Counted from the stretch's first letter, positions 1-9,640 are shown. The stretch is 64,000 bases of DNA from Halobaculum sp. MBLA0143 (GCF_041361465.1 NZ_JBGKAC010000001.1:2852001-2916000), one strand, 5' to 3'. The notes: generated by a model from the letters alone, not told the origin. A program made the numbers and translations.

Positions 1-800
1 CTCACGAGCCAGTCCGGATTGTGTTGTTCGAACATCGTCTCGTGATCGCCGTCCTCGCCGAGCCGCTCGACGATCTCTTTGCTCTCGCGGTCGACGACAA
101 TCGCCTGGTCGAAGTTCCGCGGCGACAGGAGGAACCGCCCGTCGCCGATCCGGTCGACGTCGTTGACGTGGGTCCAGTCCTCCGAGAAGCCACCGTCCGT
201 CGAGTTGGGGTAGTGGTTCCGGAACGTCCACTCCCAGACGAACTCCTCGGCCTCCCGGTCGTAGATCACGATCCGGTCGTTGCTCACCTCCGTCTCGTTG
301 TTCCAGTTTCGCATGTTGGCGATCACGAGGTTCCCGTTCGGGAGCATGTCCACGTCGTGGGTGTCGGTCATGTCGAACCGTTCCTTCCAGACGGCGTTTC
401 GGGTCGTCCGGTTCAGCTCCATCACGAGCGTCCCGTCCGGGTTCGTGGAGACGACGAGTAAGTTCCCGTTCGCCAACGGGTCGACGTCGTAGAACCAGGT
501 CGCGTCGTACGGCCCGCCGTCGAACACCCAGTTCGTCTGCCCGTTCGGCCCGGCCGAGACGACCCGCGCGGGCTTCTTCTCTGCGCCCTGTCCCTGGAAG
601 TGGAACCCCTGGATCGAGACGATGGTGTCGTTGTCGGCCGGCTCGCTGACGGTGCCCGGCTCCAGCCCGACCTGCCCGGGCGTGCCACTCGACTGCGGCG
701 CGACGGCCGCGACGCCCGCCGGCGCCACCAAGGCGACGACGAGTCCGAACACGGCCAGTCGGGCGAGCCGGCGGCGCCCGCCGAGACGGTCGTCTGTCAT
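1..800 (-). CDS. Arylsulfotransferase-like secreted protein (3' end outside window)
   Basis: The reading frame is open from an ATG at 800-798 to the left edge (266 codons seen). The first ~30 residues form a signal or anchor: basic RLGGRRRLARLA followed by a hydrophobic, Ala/Val-rich stretch. After it come beta-propeller-like repeats with DHDV-type elements: GGPYDATWFYDVDPLANGNLL, TDTHDVDMLPNGNLVIANM, WTHVNDVDRIGDGRFLLS. The repeated pattern of aspartate-histidine, then D-x-L-x-N/D-G-N/R, is typical of the arylsulfotransferase (ASST) / PQQ-like propeller family. In haloarchaea these are surface or exported proteins whose substrate is unknown; sulfate transfer is a family-based guess. It is read in the same direction as the liv operon but starts 77 bp after livF ends, so it is probably separate. 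Confidence 0.75.
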   Translation of the reverse strand, partial: MTDDRLGGRRRLARLAVFGLVVALVAPAGVAAVAPQSSGTPGQVGLEPGTVSEPADNDTIVSIQGFHFQGQGAEKKPARVVSAGPNGQTNWVFDGGPYDATWFYDVDPLANGNLLVVSTNPDGTLVMELNRTTRNAVWKERFDMTDTHDVDMLPNGNLVIANMRNWNNETEVSNDRIVIYDREAEEFVWEWTFRNHYPNSTDGGFSEDWTHVNDVDRIGDGRFLLSPRNFDQAIVVDRESKEIVERLGEDGDHETMFEQHNPDWLV

Positions 801-877
801 TGTCTCTCGGGAGTCGCGGTGTCGTTGAAACGTTTGTGTTCCCGGCCGCCTGTGGGGCGGCCGTGTGAGTCTGCGAA

Positions 878-1675
878 CTACCCGCCCAGGAAGTCCTGTC
901 GGACGGTCTCGTCGGCCAGCAACGTCTCCCCGGCGTCCTCGTAACGGTTCTCACCGCCGACGAGGACGTACCCTCGATCACACCGGCGCAGCGCCTCCTT
1001 GGCGTTCTGCTCGACCATCAGAATCGCCGTCCCGGTGTCGTTGATCTCGCTCACCTTCTCGAACATCTCGTCGACGAGGTCGGGCGCGAGCCCGGCGGAC
1101 GGTTCGTCCAACAGGAGCATCTCCGGCGAGAGCATGAGCGCGCGCCCCATCGCCAGCATCTGTTGTTGACCGCCGCTCATCGTCCCGGCCTTCTGGTCCT
1201 GGCGTTCCTCCAGGATGGGGAATCGCTGGAACACCTCCCGCAACGCGTCTTCGGGGGTCTCGTCCAGGATGTACGCCCCCATCTCGAGGTTCTCCCGGAC
1301 GGTCAACGACGCGAACACGTTGTCGTTCTGCGGGACGTAGCCCAGCCCCTCGTAGATGATCTCCTCGGGGTCCATCGCGGTGATCTCCGTCCCGGCGAAC
1401 GTCACCGTCCCGCCCATGTGGCTCGTGAGTCCGAACACGGACTTCATCACCGTCGACTTGCCGGCCCCGTTCGGGCCGACGATGGTGACGTACTCGCCGT
1501 CCCGAACGTCCAAGTCCACGTCAGAGAGGATCTGGAGATCGCCGTAGCCGGCGTCCAGCCCGCGGACCCGTAAGAGTGCGTCCGACCACGTCTCGATCTC
1601 CGTCTCGGCGCCGCCCGTGGCACCGATGTCGTCGCCGGTCGGCTCGTCTGCGGCCGGCGCGTCCGTCTCGCTCAC
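878..1675 (-). CDS. livF: Branched-chain amino acid ABC transporter, ATPase LivF
   Basis: 265-residue ABC ATPase, the last gene of livH-M-G-F. Walker A is GPNGAGKST (residues 67-75), the signature MSGGQ (166-170) and Walker B LLLDEPS (187-193), so all ATPase motifs are intact. The short loops and the GYG-D-x-Q-I-L start of the domain match LivF of the HAAT importer family. A ~30-residue acidic N-terminal extension precedes the domain; such extensions are common in halophiles. The start overlaps the livG stop by 4 nt (ATGA type), implying translational coupling. With LivG it should energise uptake of leucine, isoleucine, valine or related amides through LivHM; the real substrate cannot be read from the ATPase. 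Confidence 0.92.
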   Translation of the reverse strand: MSETDAPAADEPTGDDIGATGGAETEIETWSDALLRVRGLDAGYGDLQILSDVDLDVRDGEYVTIVGPNGAGKSTVMKSVFGLTSHMGGTVTFAGTEITAMDPEEIIYEGLGYVPQNDNVFASLTVRENLEMGAYILDETPEDALREVFQRFPILEERQDQKAGTMSGGQQQMLAMGRALMLSPEMLLLDEPSAGLAPDLVDEMFEKVSEINDTGTAILMVEQNAKEALRRCDRGYVLVGGENRYEDAGETLLADETVRQDFLGG

Positions 1676-2595
1676 ACGTCACCTCCGAGGTACGCCTCGA
1701 TCACGTCCTCGTTCGACTTCACTGCCGCCGGCGGCCCCTCCATGAGCACCGACCCCTGGTGCATCACGATGACGTGTTCACAGTTCTCCATGATCAGGTC
1801 CATGTCGTGTTCGACGATGAGGAAGGTGTACCCCTCCTCGCGCAGTTCGTGAACGTGCTCCAGCAGACGTTCCTCCAGCGACGGGTTGACCCCCGCGAAC
1901 GGCTCGTCGAGTAAGAGCACGTCCGGCTCCGTCAGGAGTGCTCGGGCCAACTCCAACAGCTTCCGTTGGCCCCCCGAGAGGTTGCCGGCGTACTCGTGTG
2001 CGAGGTGGTCGATCTCGAAGAACTCCAGGGTGTCCCAGCAACGCTCCAACACCTCGGACTCCTGTTCGACCACGCCGCTGCGGACGAACGGCAGCACGCT
2101 CCGCCACAGCGACTCGCCGCGTTGCTCACCCGGGGCGAGCATCAGGTTCTCCAGGACGGTCATCTCTCCGAACTCGCGGGCGATCTGGAACGTCCGGACG
2201 AGCCCTCGCTGCGCGACGGTGTGGGAGGGGAGCCCGGTGATGTCCTCCCCGCGGAAGGTGACTGTGCCGGCAGTCGGTTCGTGGACGCCCGTGATACAGT
2301 TGAACGTCGTCGACTTGCCGGCACCGTTCGGGCCGATCAGCCCCGTGACCGTCCCGGACTCCACCTGGAAGGTGGCGTCGTCGACGGCGGTGATCCCGCC
2401 GAACTCCTTGCGGAGCCCCTCGACGCGCAGCGGCACCTCCTGGGAGTCGGACGGCCCGCCGGTCTCTAGATCCGCTTCGGCGGTCGTCGTCCGCTCCGTC
2501 TCGACGCTGGCCTCGTCCGCCGTCGTCGTCTCGTCGGCGCTCGCGGCCGTCGTCGGCTCGCTGGCGGCCGTCTCTGCGGCGGGGTCGTCACTCAT
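1672..2595 (-). CDS. livG: Branched-chain amino acid ABC transporter, ATPase LivG
   Basis: 307-residue ABC ATPase. Walker A GPNGAGKST is at residues 88-96, followed further on by LSGGQRKLLELARAL and LLLDEPFAGVNP, the last matching LivG-type Walker B and D-loop (LivG rather than LivF because of the FAGVNP and IVEHDMDL-IMENC elements). I chose the ATG at 2595 (MSDDPAAE) rather than an in-frame ATG 9 codons upstream, because it overlaps the end of livM by 8 nt, as expected in a coupled operon. The first ~55 residues are Thr/Ala/Glu-rich, low in complexity and probably disordered. It works as a heterodimer with LivF on the cytoplasmic face of LivHM. Confidence 0.92.
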   Translation of the reverse strand: MSDDPAAETAASEPTTAASADETTTADEASVETERTTTAEADLETGGPSDSQEVPLRVEGLRKEFGGITAVDDATFQVESGTVTGLIGPNGAGKSTTFNCITGVHEPTAGTVTFRGEDITGLPSHTVAQRGLVRTFQIAREFGEMTVLENLMLAPGEQRGESLWRSVLPFVRSGVVEQESEVLERCWDTLEFFEIDHLAHEYAGNLSGGQRKLLELARALLTEPDVLLLDEPFAGVNPSLEERLLEHVHELREEGYTFLIVEHDMDLIMENCEHVIVMHQGSVLMEGPPAAVKSNEDVIEAYLGGDV

Positions 2596-3904
2596 CCGAC
2601 TCACCCCCGTCCGTGTAGGCACCGTCGTTAGACCGGGTTCTCAGCGGGACGCTCGCGGCCGCCTCCTTCCGGTGGCCCAACAGCCCCTGTGGCCGGCGGT
2701 GCATCAGGAAGACCAACACGACCCCCATGACGATCAACTGGAGCTGGCGGACGCTGTCGAGCATGTAGAACGCCAACGGCGCGAGGTCGGCGCTCCCGGC
2801 GATGGGCGCCAGCGCCTGCCCGAAGCTGGAGGGAGCCTCCACCGCGACGAAGTTGGTGACGACACTCTGGAGGAACCGCGGTCCCTGGAACAACAACGCG
2901 GCGAACAACGCCCCGCCCATCACGCTGCCGGTGTTGGACCCCGCGCCACCGATGATGAGCGCGATCCAGATGAAGAACGTCAGCCGCGGGCGGTAGGTGT
3001 TGGGGGTGATCGCCCCGCTGGTCATGTACCAGAGGATGCCACCCAGGCCCATCAGGGCGCAGCCGACGACGAACGCCTTCGTCTTGAACCCGTTCGTGTC
3101 CTTCCCGAGCGCGTTCGCGGCGTCCTCGTCCTCGCGGATCGCCTTGAGGACCCGCCCGAACGGGGAGTTGCCGAGCCGGTTCAGGAGGACGTAGTAGCCG
3201 GCGACGGCACCCAGCAGGATGACCCCGTACAACAGTCCGTCCGCGACCGGTTCGGGGTTGTTGTCGATCACGGTGCCGACCAGGCTCACCACCCCCTCGT
3301 AGACGCCACCGAGGAACAACGCCTCGAACAGCTGCCGGACGGGGCTGCCGAAGTCGAGCAACAGCCCGGAGCCGCCGCCGAAGCCGACGACGAGCCCGCC
3401 CACCTCGACCCGTTCGAAGGTGCTCGACAGGAAGGTGAACCGGACCATCTCGCTCGTCGCAACGGTGACGATCGCGAGGTAGTCCGCCCGGAGCCGCAGG
3501 GCGGGAATCGCGATCAGCAAGCCGAGGAAGCCGGCCGCGGCCATGCCGGCGAGCACGCCGACCCACAGCGGTAAGCCGAGGCCGCCGACGCTGCCGGCGG
3601 CCGTCTCCGTCGTCGGCGCCTTCGACACGACCGCCATCACGTAGATTCCGACGGCCATGAAGCCGACGACACCGATGTTGAACAACCCCGTGTACCCCCA
3701 GTGGAGGTTGAGCGCGAGCGACAGCAACGCGAACAAGGCGACGTAGAAGGTGAGGCTGGCGATGGAGTTCAGCTGCCCGCGGACGCCGTAGTCCAGCAAC
3801 ACCCCGACCAGGAAGTACGCGAGGTAGATCCCGCCGAGCAGCACGCCGATCTTCACCGCGTCTCGCTCCCAGGCGGCAGCGAGGGAGGAACGTGACTCGC
3901 TCAC
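2588..3904 (-). CDS. livM: Branched-chain amino acid ABC transporter permease LivM
   Basis: 438-residue inner-membrane permease. The start is a GTG at 3904 (VSESRSSLAAAWERDAVK), overlapping the livH stop by 4 nt (GTGA). The open frame continues far upstream only because GC-rich antisense frames lack stops. About ten hydrophobic segments run through the protein. The HAAT-family signature is clear: LHWGYTGLFNIGVVGFMAVGIY near residue 70, then IALIIGGAGSNTGSVMGGALF near the C-terminus, with the EAA-like loop RAIREDEDAANALGKDTNGFKTKAFV between. The basic-then-acidic C-terminal tail is cytoplasmic. It pairs with LivH to form the transport channel. Confidence 0.92.
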   Translation of the reverse strand: MSESRSSLAAAWERDAVKIGVLLGGIYLAYFLVGVLLDYGVRGQLNSIASLTFYVALFALLSLALNLHWGYTGLFNIGVVGFMAVGIYVMAVVSKAPTTETAAGSVGGLGLPLWVGVLAGMAAAGFLGLLIAIPALRLRADYLAIVTVATSEMVRFTFLSSTFERVEVGGLVVGFGGGSGLLLDFGSPVRQLFEALFLGGVYEGVVSLVGTVIDNNPEPVADGLLYGVILLGAVAGYYVLLNRLGNSPFGRVLKAIREDEDAANALGKDTNGFKTKAFVVGCALMGLGGILWYMTSGAITPNTYRPRLTFFIWIALIIGGAGSNTGSVMGGALFAALLFQGPRFLQSVVTNFVAVEAPSSFGQALAPIAGSADLAPLAFYMLDSVRQLQLIVMGVVLVFLMHRRPQGLLGHRKEAAASVPLRTRSNDGAYTDGGESDE

Positions 3905-5019
3905 GACGTGGCCCTCCCCGAGAACAGCCCGGTCGGTTTCACGATCAGGATGAGGATCATCGCAAGGAACGCGGCCGCCCGCGAGAAGCTGGACGGGATC
4001 CAGATCACGGACATGGAGGCGGTGAGCCCGATGACGAGCCCGCCGACGATCGCACCGTAGATAGAGCCGATCCCGCCGAGGATCACCGCCGCGAAGATGA
4101 GCAGGAGGAGAATCCAGCCGTCGAACCAGCCGAGAGTCCCCTTCCAGAGCACGAACACGTAGCCGGCGATCCCGGTGAGACCGCCGCCGATCACCCAGGT
4201 GAACTGGACGACCCGTTCCGTCGGGATCCCGGTGACCCGAGCGAGGTCCTCGTTGTCGGCCATCGCCCGCATCGCCTTCCCCAGACGGGTGCGCTGGAGC
4301 AGGAGGTGGACGCCGAGCATCAGGCCGCCGGCGACGACCACGAGCGTGGCGTCGTGAGCGCTGATCGAGACGGTCCCGTCCACGGCCGGGACGGAGACGC
4401 TCGGAACGGCGCCGGCGGCGGTCGTCCCCCGCTTCGCCGGCCCGAACACGAACTGGATCCCGTACCGCAGCGCGAACGCCACGCCGATGCTCGTGATGAG
4501 CAGCGTGATCCCCGAGCGGTCGCGCACCGGCTCGAACACGAGTCGGTCGATGATCAACGCCAACGCGACCGTCCCGACGCCGGCGACGAGCATCCCACCG
4601 ATCACCGCGAACGGCGTCGTCGTGACGGAGATCCCCAGCGCGCCGCCGAACACGGAGCCACCGGCACCGACGAGCAGCAACGACCCGACGTTCGCGCTCG
4701 AGCCGAAGCCGCCGGCGACGAGGTACGTCGTGGCCCACCCAGAGAAGGCCCCGGCGGTGATGTAGTCGCCGTGCGCGAAGTTGGCGAAGTTGAGGATACT
4801 GTACGTCATCGACAGCCCGATCCCGGCCAGCCCGATCACGAGCCCTCGTGCGAGACCGTCCTTGATCAGGACGGCCACCGACGAGATCTGGATCGACCCC
4901 GAAGCGAGCTTCCCGACGAGGTCGAACACCAGGAGTACGACTAACAGCCCGAACACGAGCGCCAGCGGATTCCCCGCCGCCAGCTCCCGGCCCCGACTGT
5001 AGGATTCTGTCACGCCCAT
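3901..5019 (-). CDS. livH: Branched-chain amino acid ABC transporter permease LivH
   Basis: 372-residue permease, first gene of the operon. I placed the start at the ATG at 5019 (MGVTESYSRGRELAAGN), 17 codons inside the longest frame, because the extra upstream residues lie over the probable promoter. Family features: GIGLSMTYSILNFANFAHGDYITAGAF (LivH N-terminal signature), the EAA-like loop RTRLGKAMRAMADNEDLARVTGIPTERV, and VILGGIGSIYGAIVGGLVIGL near the end. It partners LivM. No periplasmic-type binding protein gene (LivJ/K) lies on either side: uridine kinase is divergent upstream and an arylsulfotransferase-like gene follows the operon. Confidence 0.92.
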   Translation of the reverse strand: MGVTESYSRGRELAAGNPLALVFGLLVVLLVFDLVGKLASGSIQISSVAVLIKDGLARGLVIGLAGIGLSMTYSILNFANFAHGDYITAGAFSGWATTYLVAGGFGSSANVGSLLLVGAGGSVFGGALGISVTTTPFAVIGGMLVAGVGTVALALIIDRLVFEPVRDRSGITLLITSIGVAFALRYGIQFVFGPAKRGTTAAGAVPSVSVPAVDGTVSISAHDATLVVVAGGLMLGVHLLLQRTRLGKAMRAMADNEDLARVTGIPTERVVQFTWVIGGGLTGIAGYVFVLWKGTLGWFDGWILLLLIFAAVILGGIGSIYGAIVGGLVIGLTASMSVIWIPSSFSRAAAFLAMILILIVKPTGLFSGRATS

Positions 5020-5021
5020 GT

Positions 5022-5064
5022 GTATCTCACCCGTACGTAAGATACTCACACGGTATAAGTACCG
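5022..5064 (-). promoter_or_regulatory. Probable liv operon promoter with overlapping dyad
   Basis: On the minus strand a TATA-like CTTATACC lies about 32-40 nt before the livH ATG, consistent with a nearly leaderless transcript. It sits inside an inverted repeat, CGGTA-TAAG-TACCG (5051-5064). Two similar 9-mers, GTATCTCAC (5022-5030) and GATACTCAC (5041-5049), lie between it and the gene. A repressor binding the dyad would block TBP; this is inferred from position only. Confidence 0.4.
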
Positions 5065-5197
5065 CGACACCCGCGACCCTCGCCAACTCCGGTGTCGTTC
5101 GGCGGTCGCCCTCCCGGCTCCACGACGTGCGGGTGTCTGTCACCGACCCGAGAAAGCGGTGTGCTCAAGCCCCTCGGTGTCTCAGGCCACACCGGAC

Positions 5198-5899
5198 ATG
5201 AGTTCTTACCCGTCGTTCGTCGTGGGAATCGCCGGCGGGACCGGCGCGGGGAAGACGACGGTGTCGCGGCTGATCGCCGAGAGCGTCGGCGAGTCGGTCA
5301 CCCGCATCCCGATGGACAACTACTACGAGGACCTCTCGCACATGGACTTAGAGGAGCGCTCGAAGGTGAACTACGACCACCCGGACGCCTTCGAGTGGGA
5401 CCTGATGCGAGACCAGTTGCAGCAACTGTTGTCCGGCCAGTCCGTGGAGATGCCACAGTACGACTTCGAGATCCACAACCGGAAGGCGGAACCAGAGACG
5501 GTAGAGCCGACGGAGGTGATCATTCTGGAGGGGATCCTCTCGCTGTACGACGACGAGATCAACGAGATGCTGGACCTGCGGCTGTACGTCGAGACGGACG
5601 CAGACGTGCGGATCCTCCGTCGGATCGAACGCGACGTGATCGACCGCGGCCGCGACCTGGAGGGCGTCATCGAGCAGTACCTCTCGACGGTGAAGCCGAT
5701 GCACGAACAGTTCATCGAGCCGACGAAGAAGGCCGCCGACCTGGTGATCCCGGAGGGCGCGAACAGCGTCGCGATCAACCTCTTGGAGGAGAAGCTCCAA
5801 GCCGAGGTGAACGGGGACGCGACCCGCACCTGGGAACGCGGCGCGTTCGAGCGCGAGATCGACGGCGTCGACGACACCACGTCGTTCAGCGACGACTGA
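5198..5899 (+). CDS. udk: Uridine kinase
   Basis: 233-residue P-loop kinase, GTP/ATP-dependent phosphorylation of uridine (and cytidine) to UMP/CMP in pyrimidine salvage. The P-loop is GIAGGTGAGKTT near residue 10. Further family motifs are MDNYYEDL (substrate-binding region), NYDHPDAFEWDLM, YDFEIHNRK and VIILEGILSLYDDEI, followed by RRIERDVIDRGRDLEGVIEQY, the arginine-rich lid. All are intact and the length is normal for Udk. The ATG at 5198 directly precedes the conserved N-terminus; earlier in-frame codons encode non-conserved sequence. It is divergent from livH with a 178-bp gap. Confidence 0.93.
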   Translation: MSSYPSFVVGIAGGTGAGKTTVSRLIAESVGESVTRIPMDNYYEDLSHMDLEERSKVNYDHPDAFEWDLMRDQLQQLLSGQSVEMPQYDFEIHNRKAEPETVEPTEVIILEGILSLYDDEINEMLDLRLYVETDADVRILRRIERDVIDRGRDLEGVIEQYLSTVKPMHEQFIEPTKKAADLVIPEGANSVAINLLEEKLQAEVNGDATRTWERGAFEREIDGVDDTTSFSDD

Positions 5900-5959
5900 T
5901 CCCCGCGGCGACGCGCACCCCACACCCGCCGACCCACGACACGGCTCCCACGACGCGGT

Positions 5960-6520
5960 TCACTCCTCGTGTGCGCCGGCGTCCCCACCCGCGCGACCGG
6001 CCCCGGGGGCGTCCCCGTCCGTCACGGCGACGGTCGTCGTGTCCCGGCGCCGTCTGTAGCCGACGACGGCGAGTCTGACGACGGCGTAGCCGACGACCGC
6101 CAGCCCGACGGCCACCGAGGCGTTACCGAGCAGGTGCCGGACGAGCACCGCCCGTCCGACGGACGGGGACAGACTCGCCAGCGCGTCCGGCGACGGCGAC
6201 ACGCCGGGCGCTGGCCCGAGCAGCGTCGTCCCGAGCCAGTAGCTGACGCCGTACAGCGCGAACTTCACCGGGGGGCTGTAGACGACGAGCACCGCCGCGA
6301 GCGCGAGCTTGCTGGCCCGGTCGACGAACACCGCGACCGCGCCGAACAGGACGAGCGCGGCGCCGGCCGTCGGCAACACGGCGACGACTGTCCCGAGCGC
6401 GAACGTCGCCGCGATCTGGTGTGGCGTGTGGTCGGCTGCGACCGCCTGTGCCAGGCCGGCGCTCGCCCGTCCACGGACGGCGGCGAGACGAGCACGGACG
6501 GCGGCCCAGCGCGACAGCAT
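5960..6520 (-). CDS. DUF2062 membrane protein
   Basis: 186-residue membrane protein. The ATG at 6520 (MLSRWAAVRARLAAVRGRA) was chosen over an upstream in-frame start. The core TPHQIAATFALGTVVAVLPTAGA, then VDRASKLALAAVLVVYSPPVKFALYGVSYWLGTTLLG, matches the DUF2062 pattern (a P-x-x-I-A-x-x-F-A-x-G motif, paired hydrophobic segments and an N-P/S-P turn). About four membrane segments are visible; the C-terminus is Gly/Ala/acidic and probably disordered. In bacteria DUF2062 domains are found next to glycosyltransferases and lipid A-type enzymes, but no function is established for the archaeal stand-alone proteins. Confidence 0.75.
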   Translation of the reverse strand: MLSRWAAVRARLAAVRGRASAGLAQAVAADHTPHQIAATFALGTVVAVLPTAGAALVLFGAVAVFVDRASKLALAAVLVVYSPPVKFALYGVSYWLGTTLLGPAPGVSPSPDALASLSPSVGRAVLVRHLLGNASVAVGLAVVGYAVVRLAVVGYRRRRDTTTVAVTDGDAPGAGRAGGDAGAHEE

Positions 6521-6658
6521 CGTACGGGGGTACGGACGGCGCGGACATAAGCGAGGTGGGTGGGTCTCGGCGCGACGATCGGACCACCACGTCGTCTCGA
6601 CCCGCAGTAAACCGCCCGAGTGGGCACGAACGCGCACACATAAGCGAACTAACCAGAA

Positions 6659-6672
6659 ACTCGAATTCGAGT
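6659..6672. promoter_or_regulatory. Perfect 14-bp palindrome upstream of gcvPA
   Basis: ACTCGAATTCGAGT is a perfect palindrome, lying about 130 bp before gcvPA and about 140 bp before the divergent DUF2062 gene. It lies in an AT-richer stretch of the intergenic region and could be an operator for a dimeric regulator. A glycine-responsive role is speculation. Confidence 0.35.
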
Positions 6673-6803
6673 GAATCTCGCACACGCGCCCGCCGCCTCA
6701 CCCGGTAACGAACCACTCATACTTCTGGACGCACTTGGACGGATATGCACACAGGACGACGCGCAGCGTTACTGGAGACAGTTACGTTCGGAGGTGCCGG
6801 ACG

Positions 6804-8147
6804 GTGAGCGGACGCCGATCGGGGACACCGTTCGCCCCCCACACGCCGGCCGACACGCGGGCGATGTTGGACGAGATCGGCGTCGACTCGGAGACGGCCC
6901 TGTTCGACATCCCCGACGAGGTCGCCTTCGACGGTGACCTCGGGATCGAACAACGCTCCGAGCGCGAGATCGTCACCGAACTCCAGGAGACGTTCGCCGA
7001 CAACGACGACCTCGTCGAGTTCCTCGGACGGGGCCACTACAGCCACTACGTCCCGTCGCTCGTCGACAACCTCTCGCTCCGGTCGGAGTTCCTGACGAGC
7101 TACACGCAGTACCAGCCGGAGATCACTCAGGGGTTCCTGCAGGCGTTGTTCGAGTACCAGTCGATCCTGACGGAGCTGACGGGGCTGTCCGTCGCCAACG
7201 CCTCGATGTACGACGCCGCGACGGCGCTCGGCGAGGCGGCGCTCCTGGCCGAGCGGGTGCGCGCGGCCAGCGGGACGACCGTGCTCGTGCCCGAGCAGCT
7301 GCGCGACGGGAAGCGCGGGACGCTCGACAACTACGTCGACGGCTCGGACCTCACCGTCGAGACGTACCCGTACGCGGACGGGACGGTCGACACGGACGCC
7401 CTCGCGGACGCAGTCGACGACGACACGCTCCTGGTGTACGCGGAGACGCCGACGGCGACGGGAGCAATCGAGCCGGCGCTGGAGACCGTCGGCGACCTCG
7501 CGGACGACGCCGACGCTCTGTTCACCTACGGCAGCGACATCGTCGCGCTGGGGCTGTTGGAGGAGCCGGCCGCGGTCGGCGCCGACGTGGTCGTCGGCGA
7601 GGGGGCCTCGCTCGGGCTCCCGGCCGCAGACGGGATGGGGACCGGACTGTTCGCCTGCCGCGAGGACTTCCTCCGGCAGGTGCCCGGGCGGCTCGTCGGC
7701 GCGGGCGAAGACGAGTCCGGGCGGCGGGCGTTCACGCTGACGCTCCAGACCCGCGAGCAACACATCCGGAAGGAACGGGCCACCTCGAACATCTGTACGA
7801 ACCAGGCGTGGGTGGCGCTCCGGACGGCGATGCACGCCGCGACGCTGGGCGCCGACGGGCTGGCCGGGCTCGCCGAAGAGTCCGTCCGGCGCGCGAGTGA
7901 CTTCGCGGCCCGGATCGACGACGTGGACGGCGTGACCGCGCCGGTCCACGACCGCCACCACTTCCGGGAGTTCCAGGTGAGTGTCGCGGACGCGCCGAGT
8001 GACGCCGAGACGACGGCCGCCGGGCTGCGGGAGCACGGCTACGCCGTCCACGTCGTCGGCGACCACCGGCTCCAGGTGTGTGTGACGGAGACGAACGAAC
8101 ACGCGACGGACGGGCTGGTCGCGGCCCTCCGGGAGGTGACGGCATGA
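6804..8147 (+). CDS. gcvPA: Glycine dehydrogenase (decarboxylating) subunit 1 (P-protein alpha)
   Basis: 447-residue N-terminal half of the P-protein of the glycine cleavage system, which decarboxylates glycine and passes the aminomethyl group to the lipoyl-H protein. Start GTG at 6804, supported by GGAGGTG at 6790-6796. Family segments: [63 protein letters not shown], and later [13 protein letters not shown], both highly conserved in GcvPA. It overlaps gcvPB by 4 nt (ATGA), so the subunits are probably made in fixed ratio. gcvT and gcvH are not in the window. Split P-protein genes are usual in archaea and many bacteria. Confidence 0.94.
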   Translation: MSGRRSGTPFAPHTPADTRAMLDEIGVDSETALFDIPDEVAFDGDLGIEQRSEREIVTELQETFADNDDLVEFLGRGHYSHYVPSLVDNLSLRSEFLTSYTQYQPEITQGFLQALFEYQSILTELTGLSVANASMYDAATALGEAALLAERVRAASGTTVLVPEQLRDGKRGTLDNYVDGSDLTVETYPYADGTVDTDALADAVDDDTLLVYAETPTATGAIEPALETVGDLADDADALFTYGSDIVALGLLEEPAAVGADVVVGEGASLGLPAADGMGTGLFACREDFLRQVPGRLVGAGEDESGRRAFTLTLQTREQHIRKERATSNICTNQAWVALRTAMHAATLGADGLAGLAEESVRRASDFAARIDDVDGVTAPVHDRHHFREFQVSVADAPSDAETTAAGLREHGYAVHVVGDHRLQVCVTETNEHATDGLVAALREVTA

Positions 8148-9640
8148 GGTACGATCAGGCACGCTACGGCGACGACGAACGGTACCAACCCCTGCTGTCG
8201 GAGAAGGACTCGACGACGGTCGACCCGGGCGAGGAGTCGGCGCTCCCGGACGACCTGACGCGAGACTCGTTGGAGCTCCCGTCGCTGTCGGAGCCGGAGC
8301 TCGCGCGCCACTACACCCGACTGTCCCAGATGAACTGGGGGGTGGAGTCCGGCTCGTACCCGCTGGGGTCGTGTACGATGAAGTACAACCCCAAGTTCAC
8401 CGAGGAGGTGGCCGCAGACGAGAACGCGGCCGTCCACCCGGACCGACCGGACGAGACGGTCCAGGGCAACCTGAAGCTGCGGTACGACCTCCAACGGTAC
8501 CTCGCGGACATCGGCGGGATGGACGAGGTGACGCTCCAGCCGCCAGCGGGCGCGGCCGGTGAGTTCACCGGGATCACCGTGGCGAAGGCGTACCACGACT
8601 CCCACGACAACGACCGCAGCGAAGTGATCGTTCCGGCGTCGGCCCACGGGACGAACTTCGCCACCGCCGCGATGGCGGGCTACGAGGTCGTCGAACTCCC
8701 CTCGGGCGACGACGGGCGCGTCGACTTCGAGGCGTTGGAGGCGGCCGTCTCCGAGGAGACGGCGGCGCTGATGCTCACCAACCCGAACACGGTGGGGCTG
8801 TTCGAGCGGGAGATCGCCGACATCGCGGACCTGGTCCACGACGCCGGCGGTCTGCTGTACTACGACGGCGCGAACCTCAACGCCCTGCTCGGCCGCGGTC
8901 GCCCGGGCGACATGGGGTTCGACATCATGCACTACAACGTCCACAAGACGTTCGCCACGCCGCACGGCGGCGGCGGTCCGGGGGCGGGCCCGGTCGGTGT
9001 CGTGTCGGATCTCGCCGAGTTCCTCCCACGGCCGCACATCAGGGCGGTCGACGGCGACGGCGAGGTCGTGACCGTCGACGAGGACGGCGTCCCGGCGGAG
9101 GCGGACGACGGCGAACCCGTCGACGTCCAGTACGAGCGGTACGACCCGCCGGAGTCCATCGGCAAGGTCCACGGCTTCGACGGCAACTGGCTCGTGTTGG
9201 CGAAGGCGTACGCCTACATCGCGCGGCTGGGCGACGAGGGGCTGCGCGACGCCAGCGCGAAGGCGGTGTTGAACGCCAACTACCTCGCCGAGCAGTTGGA
9301 CCTGGAGGTGCCGTACGGTCCGTTCCACCACGAGTTCGCGGCGACGGCCGGCGACACCGACGCCGCAGACGTGGCGAAGCGGATGCTGGACTTCGGCGTC
9401 CACCCGCCGACGACGAAGTGGCCCGAGTTCATCCCGGAGGCGATGCTGACGGAGCCGACGGAAGTGGAAGGCCCCTCCGACCTTGACGACCTGGCGGCCG
9501 CGTTCAACGCCGCCGTCGGCAGCGACGAGGCGGAGCTGGAGGCGGCGCCTTCGCGGACGGCGGCCAGCCGGATCGACCAAGTGTCCGCGGCCCGGGAGCC
9601 GCAGCTGTCCTGGCACGCGCTCGACACGGACGAGGAGTGA
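8144..9640 (+). CDS. gcvPB: Glycine dehydrogenase (decarboxylating) subunit 2 (P-protein beta)
   Basis: 498-residue catalytic half of the P-protein. The PLP lysine is K268 in [22 protein letters not shown], the glycine-rich motif typical of the family. Other conserved blocks: [10 protein letters not shown] (residues 76-84), [25 protein letters not shown] and [12 protein letters not shown]. The C-terminal HHEFA...[16 protein letters not shown]...EAMLTEPTE segment is also standard. Start ATG at 8144 overlaps the gcvPA stop. It forms an alpha2beta2 complex with GcvPA in the cytoplasm, feeding one-carbon units to tetrahydrofolate through GcvT. Confidence 0.95.
   Translation: MRYDQARYGDDERYQPLLSEKDSTTVDPGEESALPDDLTRDSLELPSLSEPELARHYTRLSQMNWGVESGSYPLGSCTMKYNPKFTEEVAADENAAVHPDRPDETVQGNLKLRYDLQRYLADIGGMDEVTLQPPAGAAGEFTGITVAKAYHDSHDNDRSEVIVPASAHGTNFATAAMAGYEVVELPSGDDGRVDFEALEAAVSEETAALMLTNPNTVGLFEREIADIADLVHDAGGLLYYDGANLNALLGRGRPGDMGFDIMHYNVHKTFATPHGGGGPGAGPVGVVSDLAEFLPRPHIRAVDGDGEVVTVDEDGVPAEADDGEPVDVQYERYDPPESIGKVHGFDGNWLVLAKAYAYIARLGDEGLRDASAKAVLNANYLAEQLDLEVPYGPFHHEFAATAGDTDAADVAKRMLDFGVHPPTTKWPEFIPEAMLTEPTEVEGPSDLDDLAAAFNAAVGSDEAELEAAPSRTAASRIDQVSAAREPQLSWHALDTDEE

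Noticed and set aside
3905-4738. Extended N-terminus of livM
   Set aside because: Antisense-frame artefact inside livH; the GTG overlapping the livH stop is the natural start.
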